Assembly: GCA_003259005.1 (NCBI GenBank)
Contig: QLII01000001.1
Location: 6,005,001-6,069,000 of the forward strand
Source of the DNA: Spirosoma telluris
GTDB lineage: Bacteria > Bacteroidota > Bacteroidia > Cytophagales > Spirosomataceae
Reading direction: 5' to 3'
Length of the DNA stretch: 64,000 nucleotides
Made by a program: the position numbers and the translations under genes. The notes below the pieces were generated by a model. That model did no database searches. It was not told where the DNA came from and was given only the letters and a program-made list of their open reading frames with translations. Positions 28,357 to 37,552 of this stretch are shown piece by piece (position 1 is the stretch's first letter; the number at the start of each line of letters is the position of its first letter).

Positions 28357-29756
28357 ATGGAATACGATGTGATTATGATTGGTTCGGGGCCCGGCGGCTA
28401 CACCGGCGCAATTCGCTGCGCCCAACTCGGACTGAAAACGGCCATTATTGAAAAATACCCATCACTGGGCGGCACTTGTCTTAATGTGGGTTGCATTCCG
28501 TCGAAGGCACTACTCGACTCGTCGGAGCATTTTTATAATGCAGCACACACGTTCGCCGAACATGGGATTAAACTGGCTGATTTACAGGTTGATCTGGCAC
28601 AAATGATTAAGCGCAAGCAGGAGGTTGTTGATGTTACCACAAAAGGCATCAATTTCCTGATGAAGAAAAACAAAATCGACGAAATACATGGCGTCGGTTC
28701 ATTTGTTGATCCGCACACCATTAAAATTACGAAAGCCGACGGATCTGAGCAGACCATCACCGGCAAGAATATCATTATCGCAACGGGCTCGAAACCATCG
28801 TCGTTCCCGTCGATGCCGATTGATAAGAAACGGGTTATTACCTCCACTGAAGCCCTGAAACTTGGGGAAGTTCCGAAGCATCTAATCGTGATTGGAGCCG
28901 GTGTAATCGGTGCTGAATTAGGTTCCGTTTATGCTCGCCTTGGTGCCAAAGTATCGTTTGTTGAGTTTGCCGATTCGATGATTCCGACAATGGACAAAAC
29001 GATGGGCAAGGAGCTTCAGAAAGCCATTAAAAAACTTGGTGCCGATTTCTATTTTAGCCACAAAGTCACGAAAGTAGAAAATACGGGCGATGAGGTAGTG
29101 GTTAGCGCCGATACCCCAAAAGGCGAACAGATCACACTCACCGGCGATTATTGCTTAGTATCGGTAGGTCGACGCCCATATACGGACGGCCTGAACCTCG
29201 AAGCGGCTGGCGTGAAAGCCGACAATCGGGGCCGAATTGACGTGGACGAGCACCTGCGTACCAATGTCCCCATATCTACGCGTTGGGCGATGTGATTCGC
29301 GGAGCCATGCTGGCCCATAAAGCCGAGGAAGAAGGCACATTTATTGCCGAAACGATTGTAGGCCAAAAGCCGCATATTCATTACCGACTGATTCCGGGAG
29401 TAGTGTATACCTGGCCCGAGGTTGCTGCGGTAGGTTACACAGAAGAAGAAGTGAAACAGGAAGGCATCCCTTACAAGGTCGGTTCCTTCCCCTTTAAGGC
29501 ACTCGGTCGGGCGCGGGCGAGTATGGATGTCGACGGACTTGTGAAAGTGTTAGCGCACAAGGAAACCGACGAGATTCTGGGCGTTCACATGATTGGCGCT
29601 CGTGCGGCCGATATGATTGCCGAAGCGGTAGTGGCAATGGAGTTCCGGGCGTCGGCAGAGGATGTCTCCCGCATGTCGCACGCCCACCCAACGTACACCG
29701 AAGCGTTTAAAGAAGCCTGTCTGGATGCTACCGACAAACGGGCGATTAATATGTAA
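28357..29756 (+). CDS. lpdA: Dihydrolipoamide dehydrogenase, E3 (one frameshift)
   Basis: The FAD enzyme that reoxidises the lipoyl groups of 2-oxoacid dehydrogenase complexes. The FAD motif is GSGPGGYTG (9-17), redox Cys 41 and 46 are in GGTCLNVGCIPSK, the NAD-binding loop is VIGAGVIGAELGS, and the active-site His is in MSHAHPTYTEA. The frame breaks in CCCC 29268-29271; one added C restores NVPHIYALGDV and 466 residues, the normal length. It is not adjacent to E1/E2 genes. Confidence 0.93.
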
Positions 29757-29776
29757 TTCCCGGTATAGATGAGTAT

Positions 29777-29810
29777 ATGAGCCCGATTGCTTTCCAGCAA
29801 CCGGGCTCAT
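29777..29810 (+). terminator. Hairpin after lpdA
   Basis: Stem ATGAGCCCG/CGGGCTCAT (29777-29785, 29802-29810), with further TTGC pairing inside, 21 bases after the stop. No long T run follows, so its strength is uncertain. Confidence 0.55.
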
Positions 29811-29844
29811 GCATTTAACTGTCAATTAGTGCTCTGCTAATTTA

Positions 29845-29989
29845 GATTCTGTTGCTACTGTCGCTTCTTTTGCTATTGATTTTCAATATAGTAGACCTAA
29901 AAGGATCAACCGCGCGGGCGTCGGACACGGTCCGCCGTTGCGGGCCGATGCCGCCCCGAGAAACAAAAGAATCTATTTGGTAAAGCACT
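29845..29989. repeat. GATTCT-family mosaic repeat, locus 2
   Basis: TAGATTCT at the left end, a GC-rich core related to the one at 51476-51500, and at 29968-29989 the minus-strand module AGTGCTTT + ACCAAATAGATTCT shared with 37410-37432 and 51273-51295. Confidence 0.7.
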
Positions 29990-30083
29990 CGCTTCTTAAC
30001 CGATTCTAAATGCAATACGTTGGTAAACGGCTTGACTGCTAATTTGGCCGCTTCATAACTTGTTTGAACCGGCGCAGATAACG

Positions 30084-30548
30084 CTAGCTCAGCTGCCCAG
30101 CCTTACTTTTCTTGTTTGGCTTCCCTATTCCAGACGTGATCAGGGGGAGCAAACTGTTCTGCAAATAATCGGTCCAGGCAGTTGAGCAAGCTCCGAAACA
30201 GTCTATTTCAGGAAATAAGCCAAAATGCGTGAAGCGAATTTGCGTTTGTGATCCCTGTTTAGAAATATCAAAACTAATTTTGGTGTCCGTCCATTCGTTT
30301 TTGTTTTCAATAAAATTCAACTGGCTGTCTGTAACAAGCCAAACAACTTTTTGGGCTGGAATTACCTCTATTAATTTTTGCCTCGAATAATGCACGTCTC
30401 CGAAACGAACCTCAAATTCATCATTTAGTTTTTGTGAATTGCCTGTAAAATCTTCGGACCACCATTCTCGAATAGCAGCAATAGCATCAAAGACTTTTTC
30501 TGGAGTCTGATCTACTAAAAAGACGGACGTATAATGTTGATTTTGCAT
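30084..30548 (-). CDS. SRPBCC / AHSA1-family protein
   Basis: 154 residues with the START-like ligand-cavity fold of the AHSA1 group: [49 protein letters not shown], and the closing helix [16 protein letters not shown]. Such proteins bind small hydrophobic ligands; the specific role is unknown. It lies 17 bases after the SDR gene on the same strand, so the two probably form an operon under the divergent AraC-type regulator. Confidence 0.82.
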   Translation of the reverse strand: MQNQHYTSVFLVDQTPEKVFDAIAAIREWWSEDFTGNSQKLNDEFEVRFGDVHYSRQKLIEVIPAQKVVWLVTDSQLNFIENKNEWTDTKISFDISKQGSQTQIRFTHFGLFPEIDCFGACSTAWTDYLQNSLLPLITSGIGKPNKKSKAGQLS

Positions 30549-30565
30549 GGATTTTCTGATTGATA

Positions 30566-31309
30566 CTATAATTGGGAAATACCATCATAGTTAATACCGT
30601 AAGCAAGCCCATCGGCATAATTTTCATTGACAAGAAATTCTATAAAGTGCGCTGCATACGTTTTGGGCGTTAACGAATGATCACCTCTTGCGGCCAGGAA
30701 GCTTTCAACCGTCATATTTCTGCTTTGTGCATACGCTTCGGTTGCCAGTTGGCCGAGGTTGGTTTCTGCAATGATCTGCATGGGCAAAATTGCCTGAAAC
30801 TGAATCCCAAGAGAACGTTTTTTTGCAATGCCGTTGGCGTACTGGGCCATCAGCCAGAGCATGCGTTTAGCACCGGCATAACTTCCGCTCAACGGAGACC
30901 CTGCCAATGCGGCACCACTTGAGACAATCAGGACGCGGCTACCCGGTGACAAAGGCGTTTTTAAGGCGGCCTGAATACCATATAAACCCGCTTTGACGTC
31001 GGTATTCCAGGCAGTAGAAAAGCTCTCCCAGCTTAGCTCCTCCAGGGAAGCCATGGTTGGTGTAGCACCGGCATTGAGGATGAGTAGCGTTGGTTTTAGG
31101 TCGCCAATAACGTTGTCTATAAATCCCTGATCGGTTACGTCACCAGCAACTACGGAGACACTGGCAGCTGCTGACTCGTTAAAGGAGGCTTTGTTGCGGG
31201 CAATCACCGTAACGTTTGCGCCCTGGGCTACTAACGCATCAGCGATAGCCCGTCCAAGACCTTTGGTGCCACCTGTTAGGAGAATTCGTTCATGTTGAAG
31301 GTTTGTCAT
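30566..31309 (-). CDS. Short-chain dehydrogenase/reductase
   Basis: 247 residues, classical SDR. The NAD(P) motif is TGGTKGLG (12-19), then NAG at 79-81 and the catalytic Ser130/Tyr144/Lys148 in SGSYAGAK. It would oxidise or reduce an alcohol or carbonyl with NAD(P)(H); the substrate is unknown. ATG 31309 begins the Rossmann fold in the usual place; an in-frame extension to 31477 adds 56 residues that do not fit the family and would run through the promoter. Confidence 0.87.
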   Translation of the reverse strand: MTNLQHERILLTGGTKGLGRAIADALVAQGANVTVIARNKASFNESAAASVSVVAGDVTDQGFIDNVIGDLKPTLLILNAGATPTMASLEELSWESFSTAWNTDVKAGLYGIQAALKTPLSPGSRVLIVSSGAALAGSPLSGSYAGAKRMLWLMAQYANGIAKKRSLGIQFQAILPMQIIAETNLGQLATEAYAQSRNMTVESFLAARGDHSLTPKTYAAHFIEFLVNENYADGLAYGINYDGISQL

Positions 31310-31409
31310 TGTTTTTAAGGCGTTTACGGAGATTTGTTTACTGCCCATTTTTAGTCGAGCCTGTCTGGTTGATTGAAAGGTCATCCTGACTTCTACAAAT
31401 GTTGCAGCA

Positions 31410-31417
31410 CAAAGGTA
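31410..31417 (-). promoter_or_regulatory. -7 element for the SDR operon (TACCTTTG)
   Basis: The minus strand reads TACCTTTG, an exact TAnnTTTG match, about 100 bases before the SDR start. The -33 element is not clear. Confidence 0.45.
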
Positions 31418-31464
31418 TTGTCTAAATACTACCTTGATGGGGGTAAAATGGACTTTATAGCAGG

Positions 31465-31495
31465 TTGATTTGGACAATATGACTACTTACCTTTG
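31465..31495 (+). promoter_or_regulatory. Promoter for the AraC-type regulator
   Basis: TTG (31465-31467), a 20-bp spacer and TACCTTTG (31488-31495) fit the consensus. The ATG at 31508 is only 12 bases further, so the leader would be a few bases long or absent. Confidence 0.55.
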
Positions 31496-31507
31496 ACCCA
31501 AAAAGCA

Positions 31508-32488
31508 ATGAAACACCTGACCATAGTAATCCCTGACGGAGATAATAACCTAAGCAGCATTGTGGGTGCTTACGAGCTATTGACAACGGCGAATGCTCAT
31601 TGGAAGGAAACCGGCAGAAAAGAACCGTTTATCATTCAGTTGGCCGGGATTACTGAGGAAGTGAAATTTGAACGTGGCCTATTTTCGGTAAAGCCCCACA
31701 CTTACATTTCTGCTATCGCAAAAACCAATCTTATTATTATTCCCTCGTTGAATCATGATTATCAACAAGCCATAAAAGGTAATGATGTATTGATTGACTG
31801 GATTGAGAAACAGTATAAAGATGGTGCCGAAATAGCCACTATATGCACAGGCGCTTTTATGCTTGCCCAGGCCGGTTTATTGGATGGGAAAAGTTGCTCA
31901 ACTCATTGGGCGGCCGCCGATAGTTTTAGACATATGTTTCCTAAAGTCAATTTGCAGATTGATAAACTGATTACAGATGAAAAGGGAATTTATACGAATG
32001 GGGGCGCTTATTCTTTCCTGAATCTATTAATTTATCTGATCGAGAAATATTATGATCGACAGACTGCCATTTATTGCGCTAAGCTATTTCAAATTGAAAT
32101 AGACCGCCAGAGCCAGTCGGCCTTTACTATATTTACCGGGCAGAAGCTACATGGTGATGAAATGGTGGAAAAAGCACAAGCCTATATAGAACGTAATCTT
32201 CAGGAAAAAATAGCGGTAGACGACTTATCGTCGAGGTTCTCAATTGGTAGGCGAAACTTTGACAGACGGTTCATCAAAGCAACCGGAAACACGCCTGTTG
32301 AATATGCACAACGAGTAAAAATTGAATCGGCAAAGAAAGCATTCGAAACCAGCCGAAAAACAATTAATGAAGTGATGTACGAAGTTGGCTATTCGGATGT
32401 AAAAGCGTTTCGTGAAGTGTTTCGGAAAATCACAGGCATGTCGCCACTGGAATACAGAGGCAAATACAACAAGGATGCGGTGGTTTAA
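31508..32488 (+). CDS. AraC-family regulator with DJ-1/PfpI domain (GlxA-like)
   Basis: 326 residues. The N-terminal DJ-1/PfpI domain (about 1-165) has the nucleophile-elbow sequence IATICTGAFMLAQAGLLDGK followed by STHWAAAD. The C-terminal AraC domain (about 220-320) has two helix-turn-helix units (IAVDDLSSRFSIGRRNFDRR; INEVMYEVGYSDVKAFREVF) and ends TGMSPLEYRGKY. The first domain probably senses a small molecule rather than catalysing. It is divergent from the SDR/AHSA1 pair, which it likely controls. ATG 31508 is preferred over TTG 31493. Confidence 0.88.
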   Translation: MKHLTIVIPDGDNNLSSIVGAYELLTTANAHWKETGRKEPFIIQLAGITEEVKFERGLFSVKPHTYISAIAKTNLIIIPSLNHDYQQAIKGNDVLIDWIEKQYKDGAEIATICTGAFMLAQAGLLDGKSCSTHWAAADSFRHMFPKVNLQIDKLITDEKGIYTNGGAYSFLNLLIYLIEKYYDRQTAIYCAKLFQIEIDRQSQSAFTIFTGQKLHGDEMVEKAQAYIERNLQEKIAVDDLSSRFSIGRRNFDRRFIKATGNTPVEYAQRVKIESAKKAFETSRKTINEVMYEVGYSDVKAFREVFRKITGMSPLEYRGKYNKDAVV

Positions 32489-32506
32489 GGGTAATAAGCA
32501 TAATGG

Positions 32507-33280
32507 TTAACGCCCCAGCCAGTCCTTGAATTCTGATAGGCGACTTAGGCTGACAAACACCTCCTGGCGGGAGGCTGGCTGCAAATCGAGTTTAAGTTTC
32601 CCCGCCGAATAAGCATGTACAGCCTGGATAGCTGTTCGGGCAACGATGAACTGACGATTCACCCGAAAAAAATGGCTAGGATTGACCATCGCCGATAGCT
32701 GATCCAGACTATGTTCGAGCGGTAATAACTGCCCTGACTTCGTCAGGAAGAAAGTTGCTTTATCTTCTGAATAGAAATAAGCAATATCGGCCACCTCAAT
32801 GCTATGGATTTTCGTACCAATGCTGACCATAAATCGCTCCCTGAAACTGCTTACAAGCGGTTTCTGTATCAATTGAAGTAAGGCATTCAGGTCAGGCAGT
32901 GCAGGCTGAGTTCGGGTGGTTTTGAATTTTTCCATAGCCGACACCAACTCCTCATAATCAACCGGTTTCAGTAAGTAATCGACGCTGTTGACCTTAAATG
33001 CTTTAAGCATGTACTCATCGTAGGCAGTTGTGAAAATAACGGGTAGGGTGAGATGAAACTGTTCGAAAATACGAAACGCCAGACCATCTTCCAGGTGAAT
33101 ATCCATGAAGACCAGTTCAGGCTGTGGCGTTTGGCCGCTGCCACGCGAACTAAACCAGGCAACCGCTTCCTTTACGGAAGGTAACTGAGTAAGCACATGA
33201 ATGGAGGGGTCATACTTTTTCAACAGCCGTTCCAGTTGACGAGCCGTGCGATCTTCATCTTCAATAATGACAACATTCAT
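32507..33280 (-). CDS. LytTR-family response regulator
   Basis: 257 residues. The receiver domain (1-120) has acidic residues in VVIIEDED, phospho-acceptor D60 in LVFMDIHLEDG, and K in YLLKPVDY. The LytTR DNA-binding domain (about 155-255) has DIAYFYSEDKATFFLT, LDQLSAMVNPSHFFRVNRQF and the Arg-Gln-Phe contact region. It overlaps the end of its kinase gene by four bases, so the two are a coupled two-component system. Confidence 0.92.
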   Translation of the reverse strand: MNVVIIEDEDRTARQLERLLKKYDPSIHVLTQLPSVKEAVAWFSSRGSGQTPQPELVFMDIHLEDGLAFRIFEQFHLTLPVIFTTAYDEYMLKAFKVNSVDYLLKPVDYEELVSAMEKFKTTRTQPALPDLNALLQLIQKPLVSSFRERFMVSIGTKIHSIEVADIAYFYSEDKATFFLTKSGQLLPLEHSLDQLSAMVNPSHFFRVNRQFIVARTAIQAVHAYSAGKLKLDLQPASRQEVFVSLSRLSEFKDWLGR

Positions 33281-34383
33281 AGGAGAGGAATTTTAACAAC
33301 AAAGGATTCATCCTCATGTCCATACCATACCCGTCGCTGCGTGAGCAGGGCATAGCGATTGACAATATTTTGTAGACCTATACCAGTCGAAGGTTCGGAT
33401 TGGTCGCGGGGAAGCCAGTGATTCTCGATGATCAGTGTATCATTCTGGCAGTAAATACGCACATGCAGCGGTACGGCAATCGACATGCGGTTGTGTTTAA
33501 CGGCATTTTCAACCAGCAATTGGAGCGATAACGGGGCAATACGATACTGATCCTGCTGAGACGGACTGAGGTCAATAAGGACCTCAAATTTATTTTCGAA
33601 ACGGATAGAGAGCAGAAATGTATAAGCCCGAATGAACTCTACTTCTGTTTTGAGCGAAACAAGCTCCTGATCCCGCTGCTCCAGAATGTAGCGGTATACT
33701 TTCGACAATTGCTTGATGAATTGTTCCGAGAGGTCGGCGTCCTCATGCACCATCGAGGTCAGAATACTCAGACTATTGAAGAGGAAATGGGGGCTAAGTT
33801 GATTTTTCAAGGCTTCGACTTGGCTCAACGCAGCCTCTTTTTCCGATTTTTCGGCCCGAAGCTGCACATCTTTTAGTTGCTGATAGGAGCGGGAAATAAT
33901 CGTTAGGTAAAAGGCGGAAAGCATCACCAGTAGGTTAAATATATTATTCACCCGTTGCAAATAAGCAAATACTTCCGGGCTAAACGGTGGGGCATGGGTT
34001 TGGCGTTCATGCGCAAAATCAAGCTGAAAAATCAAGGAAAAAACGACGGAAATAATCAGCTTGAAAACCTGAGAGTATAGCAGCGCCAGCACCAGCGAAA
34101 TGAGCATAGTCAACACCAATCCTCGCCAGTTGAAATCCAGTAAAAAATCCTCCCCAAACCAGCGAAAGAGTTGAATTTGAATCCAGTCGGTAGCACTGAT
34201 CCAGATAAAATATAAACCCAGCGCGATTAGGGTAAAGATGGCAACAAAGGGGAGTATCTCAACCAGTTTAGCCGGGTTACGAACGGATAGGGGGAGGTTG
34301 ACGTACAGAAGCAAAGGCGAATACAGGAGTAGCAGCCGGGTAGCTACCTGCCATTTTTGTCGGTACGTTAGTTTTTCGGCCAT
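33277..34383 (-). CDS. LytS-type membrane sensor histidine kinase
   Basis: About 368 residues. Four hydrophobic segments (about 10-30, 40-62, 80-110 and 150-175) form a membrane sensor. The His_kinase domain (PF06580 type) has the phospho-acceptor His in LSPHFLFNSLSIL (about residue 199), and the ATPase part ends with PLSLQLLVENAVKHNRM and GIGLQNIVNRYALL. It pairs with the overlapping LytTR regulator. ATG 34383 is chosen over 34416. The signal sensed is unknown. Confidence 0.9.
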   Translation of the reverse strand: MAEKLTYRQKWQVATRLLLLYSPLLLYVNLPLSVRNPAKLVEILPFVAIFTLIALGLYFIWISATDWIQIQLFRWFGEDFLLDFNWRGLVLTMLISLVLALLYSQVFKLIISVVFSLIFQLDFAHERQTHAPPFSPEVFAYLQRVNNIFNLLVMLSAFYLTIISRSYQQLKDVQLRAEKSEKEAALSQVEALKNQLSPHFLFNSLSILTSMVHEDADLSEQFIKQLSKVYRYILEQRDQELVSLKTEVEFIRAYTFLLSIRFENKFEVLIDLSPSQQDQYRIAPLSLQLLVENAVKHNRMSIAVPLHVRIYCQNDTLIIENHWLPRDQSEPSTGIGLQNIVNRYALLTQRRVWYGHEDESFVVKIPLL

Positions 34384-34544
34384 AATACGGTGAAGGTACA
34401 AAGGCAAAGGAGCCAATTGACTACTACTTCACCAGGTGAAACCGATTGGGTTGTACAATAAATAGAGCGCAGCCCCAGTCAGAAATAGCATTGAACGATT
34501 TCTGGCAAAGGCTGCGCTACGGTAAAGACGAATAGCATCTACAA

Positions 34545-34904
34545 TTAAGATTCCTGAACGACAAAACTTTCATTCGGATTAGCCTGCACAACAAACGTCT
34601 TCGTCAGGGTTTCTGTGCCCGTTGCAATCGTCAGGTGATACGTGCCAGCACCTAAGCCTGACACATCGAATTGCTGACTCAGTCCTTTTTGAAGGGCTAC
34701 GGTTGAGGTATAGACAGACCGGCCATTGGTATCCTGAATTGCAAGCCGGGCTTTTGTTTGAAGAGGCTGAACGTAGAGTTTAATTTTATGTTCGGTAGTC
34801 ATCACCAGACGCGTCTGAGCGGCAGTCGGTTGAGTCGTTACTGAGTGAGCGAACGATGCGGTACTAGCTACCAGGCCCAGCATCAGAATGAGTACGTTTT
34901 TCAT
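34545..34904 (-). CDS. Small secreted protein with a C-terminal sorting-domain-like fold
   Basis: 119 residues. Signal peptide MKNVLILMLGLVASTASFA, then one beta-sandwich domain: LAIQDTNGRSVYTSTVALQK, FDVSGLGAGTYHLTIATGTE and TKTFVVQ. This strand pattern resembles the type IX secretion C-terminal domain (GTYxLxI...xxKKFVV) or DUF3244, but no other domain is attached. It may be a free-standing periplasmic or surface protein. It lies just upstream of the LytS gene on the same strand, 161 bases away. Confidence 0.7.
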   Translation of the reverse strand: MKNVLILMLGLVASTASFAHSVTTQPTAAQTRLVMTTEHKIKLYVQPLQTKARLAIQDTNGRSVYTSTVALQKGLSQQFDVSGLGAGTYHLTIATGTETLTKTFVVQANPNESFVVQES

Positions 34905-35129
34905 GGCTTTTATTTGTAAGTATTTGTTTGTTTCGTTTTGGTAGGACAAAGTTGCCAGGTACGTAGCAAGCCAGAAAATGAAAGGCGATGAGCCTTGGAA
35001 TAAATCAGATGAGTGTAGAATTTTAACTGATGAATGAACAATACAGTCGAAGTAGACAGGGGTATGATAGTCAAAAACAACTATTGATTACCTTCGTGTG
35101 GAATCCCCTGCGCGATAATTCAACAACGA

Positions 35130-35831
35130 ATGTTAGATCAATACAATCAGCAGCAACCTTATCTACTGGCTTTAGACTCAATCATATTTGGCTTCGATGG
35201 TGAGAACCTGAAAGTATTGCTTGTCAAGCGAGGTTTGGAGGACAAAACCTGGTCCCTGATGGGTGGTTGGCTCCAGCCGAATGAAGGACTCGAACAGGCT
35301 GCGGCACGGATTTTATTTGATCTGACGGGCTTAACCAATGTTTATCTGGAGCAATTGTATGCGTTTGGCGAGCCCCACCGCGACCCCATTGTCCGAACGA
35401 TATCGGTAGCTTATTTCTCGCTGGTAAAAATTGATGACTACGAGACGAAAATTTCGGGAACGTTCCAGGCTCGCTGGTTTTCTATTTATGATCTGCCTCC
35501 ACTCTTGTTCGACCATGGCGATATGGTCGAATTAGCCATTAAGCGACTTCGTTACAAAGCGGCTCAGCATCCCGTTGGTTTTGAATTGCTGCCCGAGAAG
35601 TTCACCATTCCGCAGCTCAAGAAGCTGTATGATGCGATTTATAACACGGAATTTGACAAACGGAATTTTAGCCGCAAGATTCTCTCTACGGATCTGCTTA
35701 TCAAACTGGATGAAAAGCAAAAAGGCTTCTCGAAACGGGGCGCTTATTTTTACCAGGTCGATATGAGCAAATACCGGGCAATCACCAATTCTTTCCTCAA
35801 TTTTATCCCCAACTCAGAGTTGGGTCTGTAG
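35130..35831 (+). CDS. Nudix-related transcriptional regulator (NrtR/AraR-like)
   Basis: 233 residues. The N-terminal Nudix domain (about 10-140) has LDSIIFGFDGENLKVLLVKR and a Nudix box, GGWLQPNEGLEQAAARILF, in which the REUxEE catalytic residues are replaced (RILFDL), so hydrolysis is unlikely and effector binding likely. The C-terminal winged helix (about 150-225) has FTIPQLKKLYDAIY and SKRGAYFYQVD. Bacteroidota members control sugar catabolism such as arabinose. Its position directly before xylA and transketolase suggests a pentose regulator. Confidence 0.85.
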   Translation: MLDQYNQQQPYLLALDSIIFGFDGENLKVLLVKRGLEDKTWSLMGGWLQPNEGLEQAAARILFDLTGLTNVYLEQLYAFGEPHRDPIVRTISVAYFSLVKIDDYETKISGTFQARWFSIYDLPPLLFDHGDMVELAIKRLRYKAAQHPVGFELLPEKFTIPQLKKLYDAIYNTEFDKRNFSRKILSTDLLIKLDEKQKGFSKRGAYFYQVDMSKYRAITNSFLNFIPNSELGL

Positions 35832-35885
35832 CTGCATAATCCGGAAAGCACACCTTACCCGTCGAATTTAGATTATACAGATTTG

Positions 35886-35905
35886 CGAAATTTTACAAAA
35901 TTTCG
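35886..35905. promoter_or_regulatory. Candidate operator palindrome upstream of xylA
   Basis: CGAAATTTT-AC-AAAATTTCG is a perfect 9-bp inverted repeat with a 2-bp centre, 55 bases after the regulator stop codon and 175 bases before xylA. It has the size expected for a dimeric winged-helix regulator site. Confidence 0.55.
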
Positions 35906-35929
35906 TAGGCGTAGTATTGATATTGAAAA

Positions 35930-35979
35930 AATAAGTGTCAATTTTACATCAATTAATAAGTGTCATTTTTACATCAATA
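35930..35979. promoter_or_regulatory. Two 25-bp direct repeats upstream of xylA
   Basis: Tandem units at 35930-35954 and 35955-35979 share AATAAGTGTCA and TTTTACATCAAT, differing at two positions. Together with the nearby palindrome they suggest a regulated promoter for xylA. The binding protein is not known; the Nudix-type regulator is the obvious candidate. Confidence 0.55.
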
Positions 35980-36079
35980 AATAAAGTAAGGTTAAGTTGT
36001 TGATAGTTAGGGGAATGTCTATGGGATATTCGCAACTACAACTAACCGAATTAATTCACGCTTAACAATAAATCAACTC

Positions 36080-37411
36080 ATGTCAGCGATTACACTAGGC
36101 GACCAGGAATACTTTAAAGGTATTGGCGCCATTGCCTATGAAGGCCCTAAATCTAAAAATCCGTTAGCGTTTAAATGGTACAATCCTGAACTGGTGCTGG
36201 GCGGTAAAACCCTTCGTGAGCAGCTTCGCTTTGCCATTAGCTACTGGCACTCCTTCTGTGGAGCCGGTGGCGACCCATTCGGTCCGGGAACCCGCGTTTT
36301 TCCCTGGGATCAGGACAACGACGCCAACGTTCGGGCCAGAATGAAAATGGATGCAGCCTTTGAGTTCATTACCAAAATAGGCGCACCTTACTATTGTTTC
36401 CACGATATCGACTTAGTTGATGAAGGCCCTTCGGCAGGCGACTACGAAAAGCGACTGCAAGCCATTGTTGAGTATGGCCAGCAGAAACAGAAAGAAAGCG
36501 GGGTGAAACTGCTGTGGGGTACCGCCAATGTGTTCTCCAACCCGCGTTATATGAACGGGGCTTCAACCAATCCTGATTTTGCCGTTCTGGCCTATGCCGG
36601 TACGCAGGTCAAAAATGCCATCGACGCTACGATTGCCTTAGGCGGAGAAAACTACGTATTCTGGGGTGGTCGGGAAGGCTATATGTCATTGCTCAACACC
36701 AACATGAAGCGGGAAGTCGAGCACCTGGCGACGTTTCTGACCATGGCCCGCGATTATGCCCGGAAGCAAGGGTTTAAAGGGACGTTCTTTATCGAACCAA
36801 AGCCTATGGAACCGACCAAGCATCAGTATGATTACGACGCAGCCACGGTCATCGGTTTCCTTCGGCAGTACGGTTTAGATAACGATTTTCAACTGAATAT
36901 TGAAGTCAATCACGCGACGCTAGCCGGTCATACCTTCGATCATGAACTACAGGTTGCTGCTGATGCCGGTATGCTGGGTAGCATTGATGCAAACCGGGGT
37001 GATTCTCAAAATGGCTGGGATACCGATCAGTTCCCTATTAACCTTTACGAACTAATCGAAGCCACTTTGGTCATTCACCAGGCAGGTGGCATTAAACCAG
37101 GCGGTATCAATTTCGATGCGAAAGTACGCCGAAACTCGACCGATCCCGAAGATCTGTTCATCGCTCACATCAGCGGTATGGATGCCTTCGCCCGCTCGTT
37201 CATTGTGGCCGACGCTATTCTGAACGAGTCTGATTACCTCAAATTCCGCGCCGATCGTTACGCGTCTTTTGACGGGGGACAGGGAAAAGCCTTTGAAGAG
37301 GGCAAACTTTCTCTGGAAGACCTGCGCAGTTACACCTTCGAAAATGGAGAACCACAACTCCGAAGTGGCAAACAGGAGTGGCTCGAAAGTATCATCAATC
37401 AGTATATTTAG
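36080..37411 (+). CDS. xylA: Xylose isomerase
   Basis: 443 residues, class II xylose isomerase (D-xylose to D-xylulose). Catalytic and metal-binding parts: [14 protein letters not shown] (catalytic His), [47 protein letters not shown] and [20 protein letters not shown]. It follows the Nudix-type regulator and candidate operators and precedes transketolase. No xylulokinase or xylose transporter is in the window, so the pathway is completed elsewhere. The stop codon overlaps a dispersed repeat module. Confidence 0.96.
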   Translation: MSAITLGDQEYFKGIGAIAYEGPKSKNPLAFKWYNPELVLGGKTLREQLRFAISYWHSFCGAGGDPFGPGTRVFPWDQDNDANVRARMKMDAAFEFITKIGAPYYCFHDIDLVDEGPSAGDYEKRLQAIVEYGQQKQKESGVKLLWGTANVFSNPRYMNGASTNPDFAVLAYAGTQVKNAIDATIALGGENYVFWGGREGYMSLLNTNMKREVEHLATFLTMARDYARKQGFKGTFFIEPKPMEPTKHQYDYDAATVIGFLRQYGLDNDFQLNIEVNHATLAGHTFDHELQVAADAGMLGSIDANRGDSQNGWDTDQFPINLYELIEATLVIHQAGGIKPGGINFDAKVRRNSTDPEDLFIAHISGMDAFARSFIVADAILNESDYLKFRADRYASFDGGQGKAFEEGKLSLEDLRSYTFENGEPQLRSGKQEWLESIINQYI

Positions 37412-37524
37412 TGCTTAATCAAAATAGATTCTATAGATTCTGAGTGATTATTTTGAGGCTAACAGGTTGATAGTCAGTAGGAAAATTAGCTACAGTGTCA
37501 ACAGGATCTATAGAATCCATTCTG
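37410..37524. repeat. GATTCT-family repeat, locus 3
   Basis: Begins at the xylA stop codon with AGTGCTTAAT + CAAAATAGATTCT (37410-37432). TAGATTCTATAGATTCTG (37425-37442) pairs imperfectly with 37502-37524. It lies between two same-direction pentose genes. Confidence 0.75.
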
Positions 37525-37552
37525 GTCAATGCGACTATAAAAAGACAACTGC

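Larger units (their letters stand above)
29757..30083. other. Intergenic region: terminator and GATTCT-family mosaic repeat
   Basis: 327 bases without a gene. 29777-29810 is a hairpin. 29845-29989 is a repeat mosaic: a GATTCT-rich left part, a GC-rich middle (CCGCGCGGGCGTCGG at about 29911), and a minus-strand AGTGCTTT...CAAATAGATTCT module at 29968-29989. Confidence 0.65.

Noticed and set aside
30744-31477. Longer start of the SDR gene at 31477
   Set aside because: The extra 56 residues lie before the Rossmann motif and cross the -7 element at 31410-31417.
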